Below are positions 18,494-26,755 of a DNA stretch of 46,059 nucleotides, piece after piece. Position numbers and translations under genes: made by a program. The number at the start of each line of letters is the position of its first letter. The first letter of the stretch is position 1. This DNA comes from Nitrospirota bacterium (GTDB lineage Bacteria; Nitrospirota; UBA9217): contig DATIZR010000080.1 in the NCBI GenBank assembly GCA_035516965.1, forward strand, positions 1 to 46,059, in the 5' to 3' direction. A model generated the notes under the pieces. The model saw only the letters and a list, made by a program, of their open reading frames with translations. It was not told where the DNA came from and searched no databases.

Positions 18494-18805
18494 TTATCCT
18501 CCTACCTTTTCTACGACTCTTTTGACCATTTCGTCGTATTTCGCGTTTGCCCACCAGATGTAGATCCCGGTGAATACCCATGACAGCAGGATCGTCCCGA
18601 CCGCGATCGGTATCCCGATCGTCGCCGCGCCGCCTTCACTCATCTTCTGCGAGAGAAAGCCCTTGCCTTCCGCGACGAGGTAGATGAACCCGAAATACAG
18701 CACCAGCTCCAGGATCGTCAGAATGAGCGAGATGGTGTCCTTCTGGCCGGTCAACCGCATGAAATCCGGGTCATTCAAGATGTCTTCTTTCTTCACCTTA
18801 GCCAT
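18494..18805 (-). CDS. yjcH: DUF485 (YjcH-type) small membrane protein
   Basis: A 103-residue inner-membrane protein with two hydrophobic helices ([19 protein letters not shown] and [20 protein letters not shown]) and charged ends. DUF485 proteins are almost always encoded next to acetate symporters, as here, and are thought to assist ActP; the biochemical role is unknown. The ATG at 18805 has GGGAGGA upstream. The stop is one base from the ActP start codon. Confidence 0.92.
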   Translation of the reverse strand: MAKVKKEDILNDPDFMRLTGQKDTISLILTILELVLYFGFIYLVAEGKGFLSQKMSEGGAATIGIPIAVGTILLSWVFTGIYIWWANAKYDEMVKRVVEKVGG

Positions 18806-18843
18806 GTTTCTTCCTCCCTTGCTAATAGAATGAGCATCACGAT

Positions 18844-19545
18844 CTAAAAATTGCCGAATTCGTTCGTCAGTCTGAAGTTATCACCCCCCTTGAATGGCGT
18901 TCCTAATTGCAAAAGATCATCAATGTCAACGGCCCCGGACTCTGCTGCGAGCGGCAGGAACCGCTGAAAGAGCTGGGCCGTCGTAAAGGCGTCCATCATG
19001 GCGTTGTGAGCGTTGCCGACCGGGACGTCGAAGCATTTCGCCAGGTCATACAGCCGGTATCCGGCGAGCGGTGTGGCAAAACACTCGCGGGACTTGCTCC
19101 GCTTCCGCAGCCACTCGTACATGCTGAAGGTATCCACGGCCGGATTGGCCAGCTCTCTCCCGAGCGTCCTTTTCATCTCCCGGTTCAGAAAGGCAAGGTC
19201 TATGGAGATGAAATGGCCGACCAGGACATCGCTGCCGCAGAACTCGAGAAAAGCCCCCAGCGCAGCGTCGATGGCCGGCTGCGCCTCCAGGTCCGACGGG
19301 GTAATTTCATGAATGACCACGCTGTCGGACGTCAGCTTGCTTCCCGGGCTGACCAGTTGGTGGAACGCAGTGCCCAGTTCAATGACCCCGCCGGTCATGC
19401 GGACCGCGCCGAGTGAAACGATGGCGTCCCTTTTCTCATCCAGGCCGGTCAGCTCCGTGTCGATTACCACATAGCGGGACTCGGCGATCGCGGCATGCAG
19501 ATCGATCCCGGGGAACTTCCGTTTCCTTCCGAATATGCTGAACAA
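18844..19545 (-). CDS. DnaQ-like 3'-5' exonuclease (DEDDh)
   Basis: A 233-residue protein with the RNase T/DnaQ exonuclease fold. The metal ligands are present: Asp and Glu in VVIDTELTGLD (ExoI), the ExoII Asp in LVGHFISIDLAFLNRE, and His plus Asp in GNAHNAMMDAFTTAQLF (ExoIIIe, DEDDh type). It lacks a polymerase-binding tail, so it is an independent exonuclease rather than a proven Pol III epsilon. This gene accompanies DUF294 and acetate transport genes in many proteobacteria, for unknown reasons. The start is a TTG at 19545 with GGGG upstream; no better in-frame ATG exists near the conserved N-terminus. Confidence 0.9.
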   Translation of the reverse strand: MFSIFGRKRKFPGIDLHAAIAESRYVVIDTELTGLDEKRDAIVSLGAVRMTGGVIELGTAFHQLVSPGSKLTSDSVVIHEITPSDLEAQPAIDAALGAFLEFCGSDVLVGHFISIDLAFLNREMKRTLGRELANPAVDTFSMYEWLRKRSKSRECFATPLAGYRLYDLAKCFDVPVGNAHNAMMDAFTTAQLFQRFLPLAAESGAVDIDDLLQLGTPFKGGDNFRLTNEFGNF

Positions 19546-19628
19546 TGAAGAACCCCATTAGAAACCCGAGGCATCAACGGAGCAGCATCACGTTGTTCAC
19601 CCTACGCTTCACCCCATGGGGGCTCACG

Positions 19629-21563
19629 TTACCAGATCAGCGACTTGTACCGCTCGATGATCGTGTCCTGGATCTTCGCGACCAGCTGGAACGCCTCCTT
19701 GATCGACCGTTTTTCCAGGTTGCTCAGCCGGTTCGGGTTGATGAAGTTGTCCGGCGTCTCGCCCGAGCTGATCTGAGCGTACTGATGATGGATGCGGAGC
19801 AGCATGATGAACTCGAAGGCCTGCTCGAGATCATCGGCATATTCCTGGACAATGGTGTGCTTCGTGCGCAGGACCTCGAGCCGCTCCAGCGTCGAGGTCT
19901 CGCGCACCCCGCGCTCAAGCGCAAAAAGCCTCAGAATGTCCACCAGCGGCGCGATGCCCTTGATCTTCAGGTTCAGCTCGTCCTTGTGCTCGCCGCCCTT
20001 CTCCACCACGAAGGACTTGAGGAAGCCGATGGGCGGCGAGTTCTTGATCGCCATGTTGGCGAGGTAGCCGAGGAACACCTTCTGGTCCTGCAGCACGGCA
20101 TGCAGGTGGTCCCGCAGCTGCTCTGCCAAAAGCGCGTCACCGCACATGGGACGGAAGTCGAAAAAGGCCACGGAGTTGAGGACCGCCTCCGCCGTCGGCG
20201 TCGCGACCCAGGTCGAAAAATATTTTTTCCACGTCCTGACCGGCTGGTTCCACTGCGGGTTACTGGCCATGTAGTTGGCGGGGCACGGAGGGAACCCGCA
20301 CTGCAGCAGTCCGTCGCGCACCTGCCCGGCAAAGGACGCGAAGTATTTCCGGGCCGTCTCGGCCTCGGCTTCCGTCGTCGGGTCGGCGTAGACTAGGGCG
20401 TTGTCCTGGTCGGTCTTGAACGTCTGCTCCTTGCGGCCCTCGCTCCCGAACACGATCCAGCAGAACGCGAGCGGCGGTCTCCCCATCTTCCGTTCGACGA
20501 CCTCGATCACCTTGCGGACCAGCCGGTCATTGATCTCGGTGATCACCTTGGTGATATTGCTGGCCTTGCCGCCCTCCTTGAGCAGGAGTCCGACAATATT
20601 ATTGATCTTCTTCGAGACCGGGACCAGCCCCTCGATGGTCTGCTGGCTCTCGATGTCCTTCGTGAGCGACAGCGGCGAGGTGCCCTGCAGGAGCATCAGG
20701 TCATGGTTCGTGACCACGCCGAAAAGCCTGCCGTCCTTGATGACCATGATGTGATGGATGTTGTACTTGAGCATCCGGAGAACGGCCTCGAAGCAGTAGT
20801 CGCGGGCATCGACGCGGATGAGGGTCGTCGTCATGATGCCCTTGACCGGCTCCTGTACGCTGCGGCCGCGGGCGACGACTTTTTCCCGGAGATCGCGGTC
20901 CGTTACGATGCCGGCGGGCAGATCGTTCCGGTCCACGATGATGAGAGAGCTGATACGGTTCTCGGTCATGATCTGGGCCGCTTCCCGGATCGGGGTGTCC
21001 TCTCCGGTCGAGACCACGTCCTTGATGGCCATGTCCCCGACCCGTGTCGTGAACAGCAGCCGGTCGCTCCCGCCGTAGAACATGCTTTTGTCCTGCATCT
21101 CCCGGTAGGTCCGGTCGATGTACTTCGTGATGTGCGACTTCAGGAAATATTCGGTAAAAACGAGGTTCGAGTCCAGGAGCTTCAGGACCATCTCCTGGCC
21201 GAGGAGATAACAGATCGTGTCTTCCACTGCCACGACATTGGAGCGGATGCGGTCCTTCCCGACCATGGACAGGAAGCCGAAGGTGTCTCCCTCCCCGCGG
21301 TAGTCGATGACCACCTCGTCGCCGTCCTCGGAGGTCATCGAGACCTTGACGCCGCCCTTCTTGATGATCCGGAGAGAATCGCTCGGCAGACCATCCTGTT
21401 TCAGGATCACCATGCCGCGCGGGTAGAACTCCATGGACAGGTTCCTGGCGACAGCCTGCAGGTTCTCTTCTTCAAGGAACTGGAAGGGAGGCACCTTACC
21501 GAGGAAGGCGATCACGTCTTCCATGATCAAATTGTGGTTGTTCGGCTTCACTGCCTGCTTCAT
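19629..21563 (-). CDS. DUF294 putative nucleotidyltransferase with cNMP-binding and CBS domains
   Basis: Up to 644 residues with four parts. A Crp-like cyclic-nucleotide domain spans about 20-140 (EFYPRGMVILKQDGLPSDSL). Two CBS domains span about 170-295 (VSTGEDTPIREAAQIMTENR and IMTTTLIRVDARDYCFEAVL). A GlnD-like nucleotidyltransferase core spans about 325-480 (CWIVFGSEGRKEQTFKTDQD, with the GS and DxD metal site). A helical DUF294 C-terminal domain follows. Such proteins lead acetate-symporter operons and probably modify or sense an adenylate-linked partner, which has not been identified. A second in-frame ATG at 21524 (MEDVIAFL) fits relatives about as well; neither has a ribosome site. 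The first ATG lies just downstream of a possible sigma-54 promoter. Confidence 0.92.
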   Translation of the reverse strand: MKQAVKPNNHNLIMEDVIAFLGKVPPFQFLEEENLQAVARNLSMEFYPRGMVILKQDGLPSDSLRIIKKGGVKVSMTSEDGDEVVIDYRGEGDTFGFLSMVGKDRIRSNVVAVEDTICYLLGQEMVLKLLDSNLVFTEYFLKSHITKYIDRTYREMQDKSMFYGGSDRLLFTTRVGDMAIKDVVSTGEDTPIREAAQIMTENRISSLIIVDRNDLPAGIVTDRDLREKVVARGRSVQEPVKGIMTTTLIRVDARDYCFEAVLRMLKYNIHHIMVIKDGRLFGVVTNHDLMLLQGTSPLSLTKDIESQQTIEGLVPVSKKINNIVGLLLKEGGKASNITKVITEINDRLVRKVIEVVERKMGRPPLAFCWIVFGSEGRKEQTFKTDQDNALVYADPTTEAEAETARKYFASFAGQVRDGLLQCGFPPCPANYMASNPQWNQPVRTWKKYFSTWVATPTAEAVLNSVAFFDFRPMCGDALLAEQLRDHLHAVLQDQKVFLGYLANMAIKNSPPIGFLKSFVVEKGGEHKDELNLKIKGIAPLVDILRLFALERGVRETSTLERLEVLRTKHTIVQEYADDLEQAFEFIMLLRIHHQYAQISSGETPDNFINPNRLSNLEKRSIKEAFQLVAKIQDTIIERYKSLIW

Positions 21564-21575
21564 GTATTCAGAATT

Positions 21576-21592
21576 AGCAAGATAAATACCAA
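21576..21592 (-). promoter_or_regulatory. Possible sigma-54 promoter of the acetate cluster
   Basis: On the minus strand TTGG-N8-TTGCT, with GG and GC exactly 10 bases apart as sigma-54 RNA polymerase needs. The first half lacks the usual CACG. Expected start is near 21565. Confidence 0.5.
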
Positions 21593-22207
21593 GTTGCTAA
21601 AAAAACAGGCATCCCCGGCCAGAAGAGGGGCGGTTTGCGGAGTACAGGGACCGCTGAGCACAGGTATGAAACTCTGATAGAGGATCGCGGTCATCGAGGG
21701 CAGCCGACAAGGCCGGCACGTGACTTCATAAGTCTTGTTATTTCAATATTGTTTTGCCCTCTTTGTTGATGGAACCATTTAAGCGTCACAAAAGCACGGG
21801 ATTTATGAAATCAGAATTTACAAAAAACTAAAGCTGCAGATATATACTTGAAAGAAATAAATTTCCTCCTCTCAGCCAAAGCGCAGCGTTCCTTATGCTA
21901 TTTCTTTTCCGCATTGTAACCGACGGTAATCAGGCGTGTTACATGAAGATACTAAAAGTAACTATGATAAGATTCCAAATGGAGGAGAGATAGCCGCAGG
22001 CCATTGGTTATAGAAGGGTTACCATGCGTGCCTAAATGATGTGATAGAGGGGAGCAAGTTCGCAGAAGCTTGTCCGCCCGCTGCACCGAAGCCCGGCAAT
22101 TCGCCTCTATCGCTGTGATCAACACCGCGGAGGATGCGGGGACTGCGGTCAGAGTTCCTGTCAGCCCGGAGCAGAATACCCCGAATGCGGCGGGGCAGTC
22201 ACAGCGG
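21593..22207. other. Intergenic region, AT-rich, no gene recognised
   Basis: About 615 bases upstream of the acetate cluster. Bases 21735-21960 are markedly richer in A and T than the rest of the window, which would suit an enhancer region for sigma-54 activators. The small frames across 21952-22207 have no ribosome sites and low-complexity Ser/Arg content. I see no RNA gene. Confidence 0.5.
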
Positions 22208-22444
22208 TCACTGCGCGCCACGGTTCTTGAGAAGGGTTTCGATCTCCGCGATTTGTTCATTGAACATGCGGCACTCCCGCTCGAACTCTTCCTGCAGGTT
22301 CTGCGCTTTTTCCGCCCCGATGTGGACCGAGGTCTTGACGAACGTGAAGGTGTGCATGTCTTCCAGGTCGCAGAGATTGTCCTTGAGCTTCCTGAGTTCC
22401 GCTTCCAACTCTGCAGTCGTCCGTGTATCGAATGACTTATCCAT
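22208..22444 (-). CDS. Small coiled-coil protein of unknown function
   Basis: A 78-residue acidic, helix-rich soluble protein. Heptad-like stretches (LEAELRKLKDNLCDLEDMHT and NLQEEFERECRMFNEQIAEI) flank a short linker (FVKTSVHIGAEKA), suggesting an antiparallel or dimeric coiled coil. I do not recognise a family. The coding signal is supported by a near-consensus promoter ending about 7 bases before the ATG and by balanced amino-acid use, unlike the Arg/Ser-rich overlapping frame. There is no ribosome site, consistent with a leaderless transcript. It is divergent from the fchA-folD genes. Confidence 0.65.
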   Translation of the reverse strand: MDKSFDTRTTAELEAELRKLKDNLCDLEDMHTFTFVKTSVHIGAEKAQNLQEEFERECRMFNEQIAEIETLLKNRGAQ

Positions 22445-22450
22445 GTCACG

Positions 22451-22479
22451 ACTATAACCCTGATTTTCCTCTCCGTCAA
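22451..22479 (-). promoter_or_regulatory. Sigma-70 promoter of the small coiled-coil gene
   Basis: TTGACG (22474-22479), a 17-base spacer and TATAGT (22451-22456) on the minus strand. Transcription should begin at or next to the ATG at 22444. Confidence 0.65.
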
Positions 22480-22553
22480 CAGAAGCGGGAGGGGGACGAG
22501 GACGCCCTCAGGTTCTGCCGCTCATGCATGCTTGAGCCGGAGCTATTTTCTTA

Positions 22554-22582
22554 TTGACAATAAAGGACAATTTTATTATCTT
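22554..22582 (+). promoter_or_regulatory. Sigma-70 promoter of fchA-folD
   Basis: Perfect TTGACA (22554-22559), a 17-base spacer and TATCTT (22577-22582). Start is expected near 22589, giving a short leader that contains AGGAGG at 22603-22608. Confidence 0.75.
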
Positions 22583-22620
22583 TGAACTCCAAATCGAATT
22601 CCAGGAGGACACTTCGAACC

Positions 22621-23247
22621 ATGTACATCGACCAGCCCTTGAGGCATTTTACGGACAAATTGGCGAGCAAGTCGCCCGAACCCGGCGGAGGCAGCGTGGC
22701 CGCGCTCACAGGCGCGCTTGGCGCCGCCCTCGTCAGCATGGTGGCCAACCTCACTCTCGGCAAGGAGAAATACAAGGACGTACAGCCCCGGATCGAAGCG
22801 CTGCTGAAAGAATCGGAAATGGTCAGGACCGGGATGCAGGACTTCATCCAGAAAGACACCGAGGCATACGGCGCCCTGTCCGAGGTGTATAAGATGCCGA
22901 AGAACACCGATGCGGAAAAGGCGGCCCGCGCGGTGAAGATGCAGGAAGCGCTCAAGAAAGCATGCCAGGTGCCCTTCGAGATCGGGCTCAAGGCGCTCGA
23001 CGTGGCGAAACTGGCGGAACGTGCCGCGGATATCGGGAATGTGGGGGCCGTGAGCGACGCGGGCGTCGCGGTGCTCCTGGCCCAGGCCTGCGCCCAGAGC
23101 GCCGCGCTGAACGTGAAGATCAACGTGAACAGCATCAGGGACGATGCGTACAACAAAGAGACCTGGACGCGAATGCAGGACGTGCTCAGGCAGGTGGCCG
23201 CGCTCGAAAAGAGCGTAATGGAAACGACCTATCGGAAGATGGGTTAG
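22621..23247 (+). CDS. fchA: Methenyltetrahydrofolate cyclohydrolase (FTCD_C/FchA family)
   Basis: A 208-residue all-helical cytoplasmic protein of the cyclodeaminase/cyclohydrolase family. The N-terminal signature FTDKLASKSPEPGGGSVAAL is the folate-binding Gly-rich loop, followed by GALGAALVSMVANLTLGKEK. Later, EIGLKALDVAKLAERAADIG and SDAGVAVLLAQACAQSAALN are characteristic. The family hydrolyses 5,10-methenyl-THF to 10-formyl-THF, or deaminates formimino-THF. Next to a FolD without cyclohydrolase residues and with no formimino genes nearby, the cyclohydrolase role is preferred. The ATG at 22621 follows AGGAGG with a 12-base gap, and a strong promoter is just upstream. Confidence 0.88.
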   Translation: MYIDQPLRHFTDKLASKSPEPGGGSVAALTGALGAALVSMVANLTLGKEKYKDVQPRIEALLKESEMVRTGMQDFIQKDTEAYGALSEVYKMPKNTDAEKAARAVKMQEALKKACQVPFEIGLKALDVAKLAERAADIGNVGAVSDAGVAVLLAQACAQSAALNVKINVNSIRDDAYNKETWTRMQDVLRQVAALEKSVMETTYRKMG

Positions 23248-23294
23248 GGCAATTGCGGCTTGTGGATTTCAGAGCGCGATATGAAAAATCGTCA

Positions 23295-23312
23295 TTCCTG
23301 CGGAAGCAGGAA
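23295..23312. repeat. Short inverted repeat in the fchA-folD gap
   Basis: TTCCTGC-GGAA-GCAGGAA, a 7-pair hairpin with a GGAA loop, preceded by GTCA. It is followed by CTCTGCGTCCTCTGCGG. Both short sequences look like the dispersed intergenic repeats of related environmental genomes. Single copy here. Confidence 0.5.
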
Positions 23313-23377
23313 CCTGGCATTTTCTGGGCGATCTCTGCGTCCTCTGCGGTAAATTCTTCTTAATAAGGGAGTCATTC

Positions 23378-24229
23378 ATGCCGGCAAAACTGTTGACGGG
23401 AAAAGAAGTTGCACAGAAGATGGACCAGGACATCCAGAAGGAGGTCCAGGAGCTCAAGGCGAAGGGCGTCAATCCCGCGCTCAAGATCATGATCGTGGGC
23501 GACGCGGCGGATTCGCTGGCATACGCGAACAGCGCCAAGAAGATGGCCGAGAAGAACGGCATCGCCTGCGACATCGAGCAGCTGCCGGGCACGACGAGCC
23601 AGGACGGATTCGTGGGCGTCCTGAAACAGAGGAACGCGGACCGGAACATCCACGGCATCATCGTGATGAGGCCGTTCCCGAAGCAGATCAGGGAGGATGT
23701 GGTGAAGTACATCCTCTCGCCCGAAAAGGACGTGGACTGCTTCAACCCGGTCAATGCCGGCAAGATCATGGCAGGAGACATGACCGGCTTCCCGCCTGCC
23801 ACACCCCAGGCGGTGATGGAGATCCTCCGCTTCTACCAGGTGCCGATGAGCGGCAGGGAGGCCGTGGTCATCGGCCGCTCCATGGTCGTGGGCAAGCCCC
23901 TGTCGATGCTGCTCCTCGGCGAGAACGCCACCGTGACCGTATGCCACTCGAAGACGCAGGACCTGCCCGGCGTTTGCCGGAGGGCGGACATTCTCGTGGC
24001 GGCCATCGGCAAGGCGAAAATGATAACGCCGGACTTTATCAAGCCCGGCGCGACCGTCATGGACGTGGGTATCAATGTGGAAGGCGACAAGCTCTTCGGC
24101 GATGTGGACACCGAGCCGGCAAAGGACGTGGCCGGAGCCATCACTCCCGTTCCCGGCGGGGTCGGCACCGTCACGACGCGCGTGCTGCTAAAGCATGTGG
24201 TGAAGGCCGCCAGGCTTCAGAATCCCTGA
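23378..24229 (+). CDS. folD: Methylenetetrahydrofolate dehydrogenase, FolD variant lacking cyclohydrolase residues
   Basis: A 283-residue FolD. The NAD(P)-binding half is normal (AVVIGRSMVVGKPLSMLLL, DVGINVEGDKLFGDVD, ITPVPGGVGTVTTRVLLKH). In the folate site, Tyr49 is kept, but the catalytic Lys (Y+4, Lys54 in E. coli) is Ala53, with Lys at 54-55 one place later. The Gln of VQLPLP (Gln98) is Met97 in VMRPFP. Asp120 in KDVDCF is kept. It should therefore oxidise methylene-THF but hydrolyse methenyl-THF poorly, a task the adjacent FchA can take. AAGGGAG precedes the ATG. It ends shortly before a bidirectional terminator. Confidence 0.93.
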   Translation: MPAKLLTGKEVAQKMDQDIQKEVQELKAKGVNPALKIMIVGDAADSLAYANSAKKMAEKNGIACDIEQLPGTTSQDGFVGVLKQRNADRNIHGIIVMRPFPKQIREDVVKYILSPEKDVDCFNPVNAGKIMAGDMTGFPPATPQAVMEILRFYQVPMSGREAVVIGRSMVVGKPLSMLLLGENATVTVCHSKTQDLPGVCRRADILVAAIGKAKMITPDFIKPGATVMDVGINVEGDKLFGDVDTEPAKDVAGAITPVPGGVGTVTTRVLLKHVVKAARLQNP

Positions 24230-24260
24230 CCTGACCGTACCTGTACCCTTCTCTCACGAA

Positions 24261-24291
24261 GAAACGCTCCCGGTCGTTTTGGGGGCGTTTC
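24261..24291 (+). terminator. Terminator between folD and the hybrid kinase
   Basis: GAAACGCTCCC (24261-24271) pairs with GGGGGCGTTTC (24281-24291), eleven pairs with one G-U, followed by TCATTGTT. The genes converge here, so the hairpin may serve both strands. Confidence 0.7.
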
Positions 24292-24298
24292 TCATTGT

Positions 24299-26641
24299 TC
24301 AATCCCCATCCGGCGATCGGCGGCCCGTAATCTCATTTCCCTCCACCACGTTGCCGACGACCCTGACCAGCTCGGCGATCCGGTAGGGCTTCTGTACGAA
24401 GCCGGCCGATCCCTGCTTCAGGAGCTCGTCGGCGTCCCGCTCATGGCTGTAGCCGCTTGACGCGATCACCTTCACCGCGGGATCGATCTCGCGGAGGCGG
24501 CGGAAAACTGCCCTGCCGTCCATGCCGGGCATGACCATGTCCAGGATCACCACGGCGATCTCCTGCGCCCGACTTTCATACATGCTGACAGCCTCGTCGC
24601 CCGAAGCCGCGGTCAGGACATGGTAACCATAGCGCCGCAGGATCTCTCTGGCAAGGTCCGTGATCGACGGCTCGTCGTCCACGACCAGCACGGTCTCGGT
24701 CCCCCTCCGCAGGTCGCCGATCTCTTTTTTCCCCGGTCGCGGCTCTCCCGCTGTGCTGGCGGGCAGATACACCAGAAAATCCGAGCCCGCGCCCGGTTCG
24801 CTGCGGACCTGGATGAACCCATTGTGCTTCCTGACGATGCCATAGGCAAGCGACAGCCCGAGGCCCGTCCCCCTGCTCTTCGTCGTAAAGAAGGGATCGA
24901 AGATGTGATCCCTCGTCTTTCGGTCCATGCCGACGCCGGTGTCGGACACCGTGACCAGCACGTAGTCGCCGGGAGTAGCCTCGACGTAGGACTGAACGTC
25001 CCTGACGTTGAGATGCTCGTTCCTTGTCGTGATCGTGAGCGTACCGCCATCGGGCATCGCGTCGCGGCCGTTGATGCACATGTTCAGGACCGCCTGCTGG
25101 ATCTGGCCCGCGTCGCACAGCGCCGGGCGGAGGTCCTCGGAGGCCCTTACCTCGATGGCAATGTTCTTGCCGATGGTCCGGGAAAGGAGCGTCGCCACCT
25201 CGCGCACGACCGTGTTGACGTCATTCGGCCTCGGGTCATATTTCCCCCCCTTCGCGAAGGCGAGCAGCTGCTGGGTGAGCTCCGACGCGCGGAGCGACGC
25301 CGTTTCGATGATGGAAACATGCTCGTGCACGGGGTCGCCCTCGGGCAGGTCCGCTTTTGCCAGCGACGCATACCCGAGGATGGACGCCAGGAGGTTGTTG
25401 AAGTCGTGGGCGATGCCGCTCGCGAGCGTGCCGAGCGCTTCGAGCTTCTGCGACTGGAAGAGCTGCCCCTGGAGCTTTCTCTTTTCCTCGTCAGCTTGCC
25501 TGCGGTCCGTGATGTCGCGGATCACGGAGCGGCTCTTCACGAACCGCCCCTCCGCGTCCACGATGGCGGTGGCAGTCATCGTCACGGGCAGCAGCGACCC
25601 GTCCTTCCTCGCCATGGTGAGCTCGATGTTCGTGATCCGGCCCGATTGCTTGAATTCCGGGAACAGCTTGAGGCATATCGCGGCGCTCTCCTTTGACAGC
25701 AGGTCCTCGATGAACAGCTTTCCCACGACGTCCTCGCGGCTGTACCCGAGCATGTTCAGGAACGTCTGGTTGACCTCGACGATGAGACCGTTCCCCGCGA
25801 GGGAATAGTAGCCGTCGGGCGCGTTGTCGTAGAGATCGCGGTACTTCTCCTCGGATTCCTTCAGCTGCTGCTCGAGCAGCACGCGGTCCGTAACGTCGTT
25901 CAGGGTCTCGATCGCCCTGACGACTCTGCCGGCTCCGTCCAGGATGGGATAAGCGTGGCACTCGACATAGACGTTCCGGTCCTGGTCGTCATAGTGCGTA
26001 TGGAGCGCCTGCGACGCCGCGCCCGTCTCGAACACGGCCTTGACCGGGCAATCGTGGCCCTGCCCGCTGCAGGGAGCGCTGAAGCGGTGGGAAACCTCAA
26101 AGCAGTGCCTGCCGACCACATCATTCGCCTTTTTCCCGACCTGTTCAAGGTAGCCCTTGTTCGCGATCAGGATGCGGTACTCCCGGTCCACGACCACCAC
26201 GCCCGCGCCGATGCCCTCCAGGACGCTTGCGAGGAATTCCGCCGACCGGCGGGTCGCCTCCTGCAGATGGCGCTCCTCCGTTACGTCGCGTATCACTTCG
26301 ATCATCCTGATCACCCTGCCGTCCTGATCGCGGACCGGCGATGCGGTCAGTTCGCAGATGATCTCCTTGTTGTCCCGGGTGAAGTGACGGTGGGTCGCGG
26401 TGATCGCTCTCCCCGATGCAAACACTTCGTGATGCTGGCATTGCCCGTCGGGCAGCCGGCAGGGAAAGCATTCGTGGTGGAGGACGGTGAAGCAGTTTTT
26501 TCCGATCAGGTCCTCGCGGGTGGCGCCCTGCATGGCGAGAAACGAATCATTTACCATGGCGATGGTACGGTCGCCGTCGATGATCATGATCGGGTCGAGG
26601 ATGCTGTTGATGAGGTCCTGGGTATACTGGTCGCTGAACAC
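24299..26641 (-). CDS. Hybrid histidine kinase: three PAS domains, kinase core, receiver
   Basis: About 780 residues, cytoplasmic. Three PAS modules lie in series. The first two carry Cys-rich inserts (HHECFPCRLPDGQCQHHEVF and CSGQGHDCPVKAVFETG), a pattern common in PAS domains of anaerobes that may hold a metal or sense redox state. The third is SEEKYRDLYDNAPDGYYSLA to RDITDRRQADEE. The kinase core has the phospho-His in LASGIAHDFNNLLASILGYA, N box LNMCINGRDAM, DTGVGMDRK and GTGLGLSLAYG. The C-terminal receiver is intact (LVVDDEPS, Asp in VILDMVMPGMDG, Lys in VQKPYR). I prefer the GTG at 26641 with AAGGA upstream; the frame also opens at a GTG at 26740. Confidence 0.92.
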   Translation of the reverse strand: MFSDQYTQDLINSILDPIMIIDGDRTIAMVNDSFLAMQGATREDLIGKNCFTVLHHECFPCRLPDGQCQHHEVFASGRAITATHRHFTRDNKEIICELTASPVRDQDGRVIRMIEVIRDVTEERHLQEATRRSAEFLASVLEGIGAGVVVVDREYRILIANKGYLEQVGKKANDVVGRHCFEVSHRFSAPCSGQGHDCPVKAVFETGAASQALHTHYDDQDRNVYVECHAYPILDGAGRVVRAIETLNDVTDRVLLEQQLKESEEKYRDLYDNAPDGYYSLAGNGLIVEVNQTFLNMLGYSREDVVGKLFIEDLLSKESAAICLKLFPEFKQSGRITNIELTMARKDGSLLPVTMTATAIVDAEGRFVKSRSVIRDITDRRQADEEKRKLQGQLFQSQKLEALGTLASGIAHDFNNLLASILGYASLAKADLPEGDPVHEHVSIIETASLRASELTQQLLAFAKGGKYDPRPNDVNTVVREVATLLSRTIGKNIAIEVRASEDLRPALCDAGQIQQAVLNMCINGRDAMPDGGTLTITTRNEHLNVRDVQSYVEATPGDYVLVTVSDTGVGMDRKTRDHIFDPFFTTKSRGTGLGLSLAYGIVRKHNGFIQVRSEPGAGSDFLVYLPASTAGEPRPGKKEIGDLRRGTETVLVVDDEPSITDLAREILRRYGYHVLTAASGDEAVSMYESRAQEIAVVILDMVMPGMDGRAVFRRLREIDPAVKVIASSGYSHERDADELLKQGSAGFVQKPYRIAELVRVVGNVVEGNEITGRRSPDGD

Positions 26642-26755
26642 TGGGAGCAGATCCTTAGGATGTATTCTCCGCCGCCTCCCGCCTGCTGCCGGGGACGGCA
26701 ACAAGATTCTTGCATCCGCGTAGAGGAGGCACGGTAACACAATTTGCCCTGTTCT

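Noticed and set aside
16636-18525. Long plus-strand open frame opposite actP
   Set aside because: His/Asp/Arg-rich shadow of a clear 595-residue transporter; no ribosome site or motifs.
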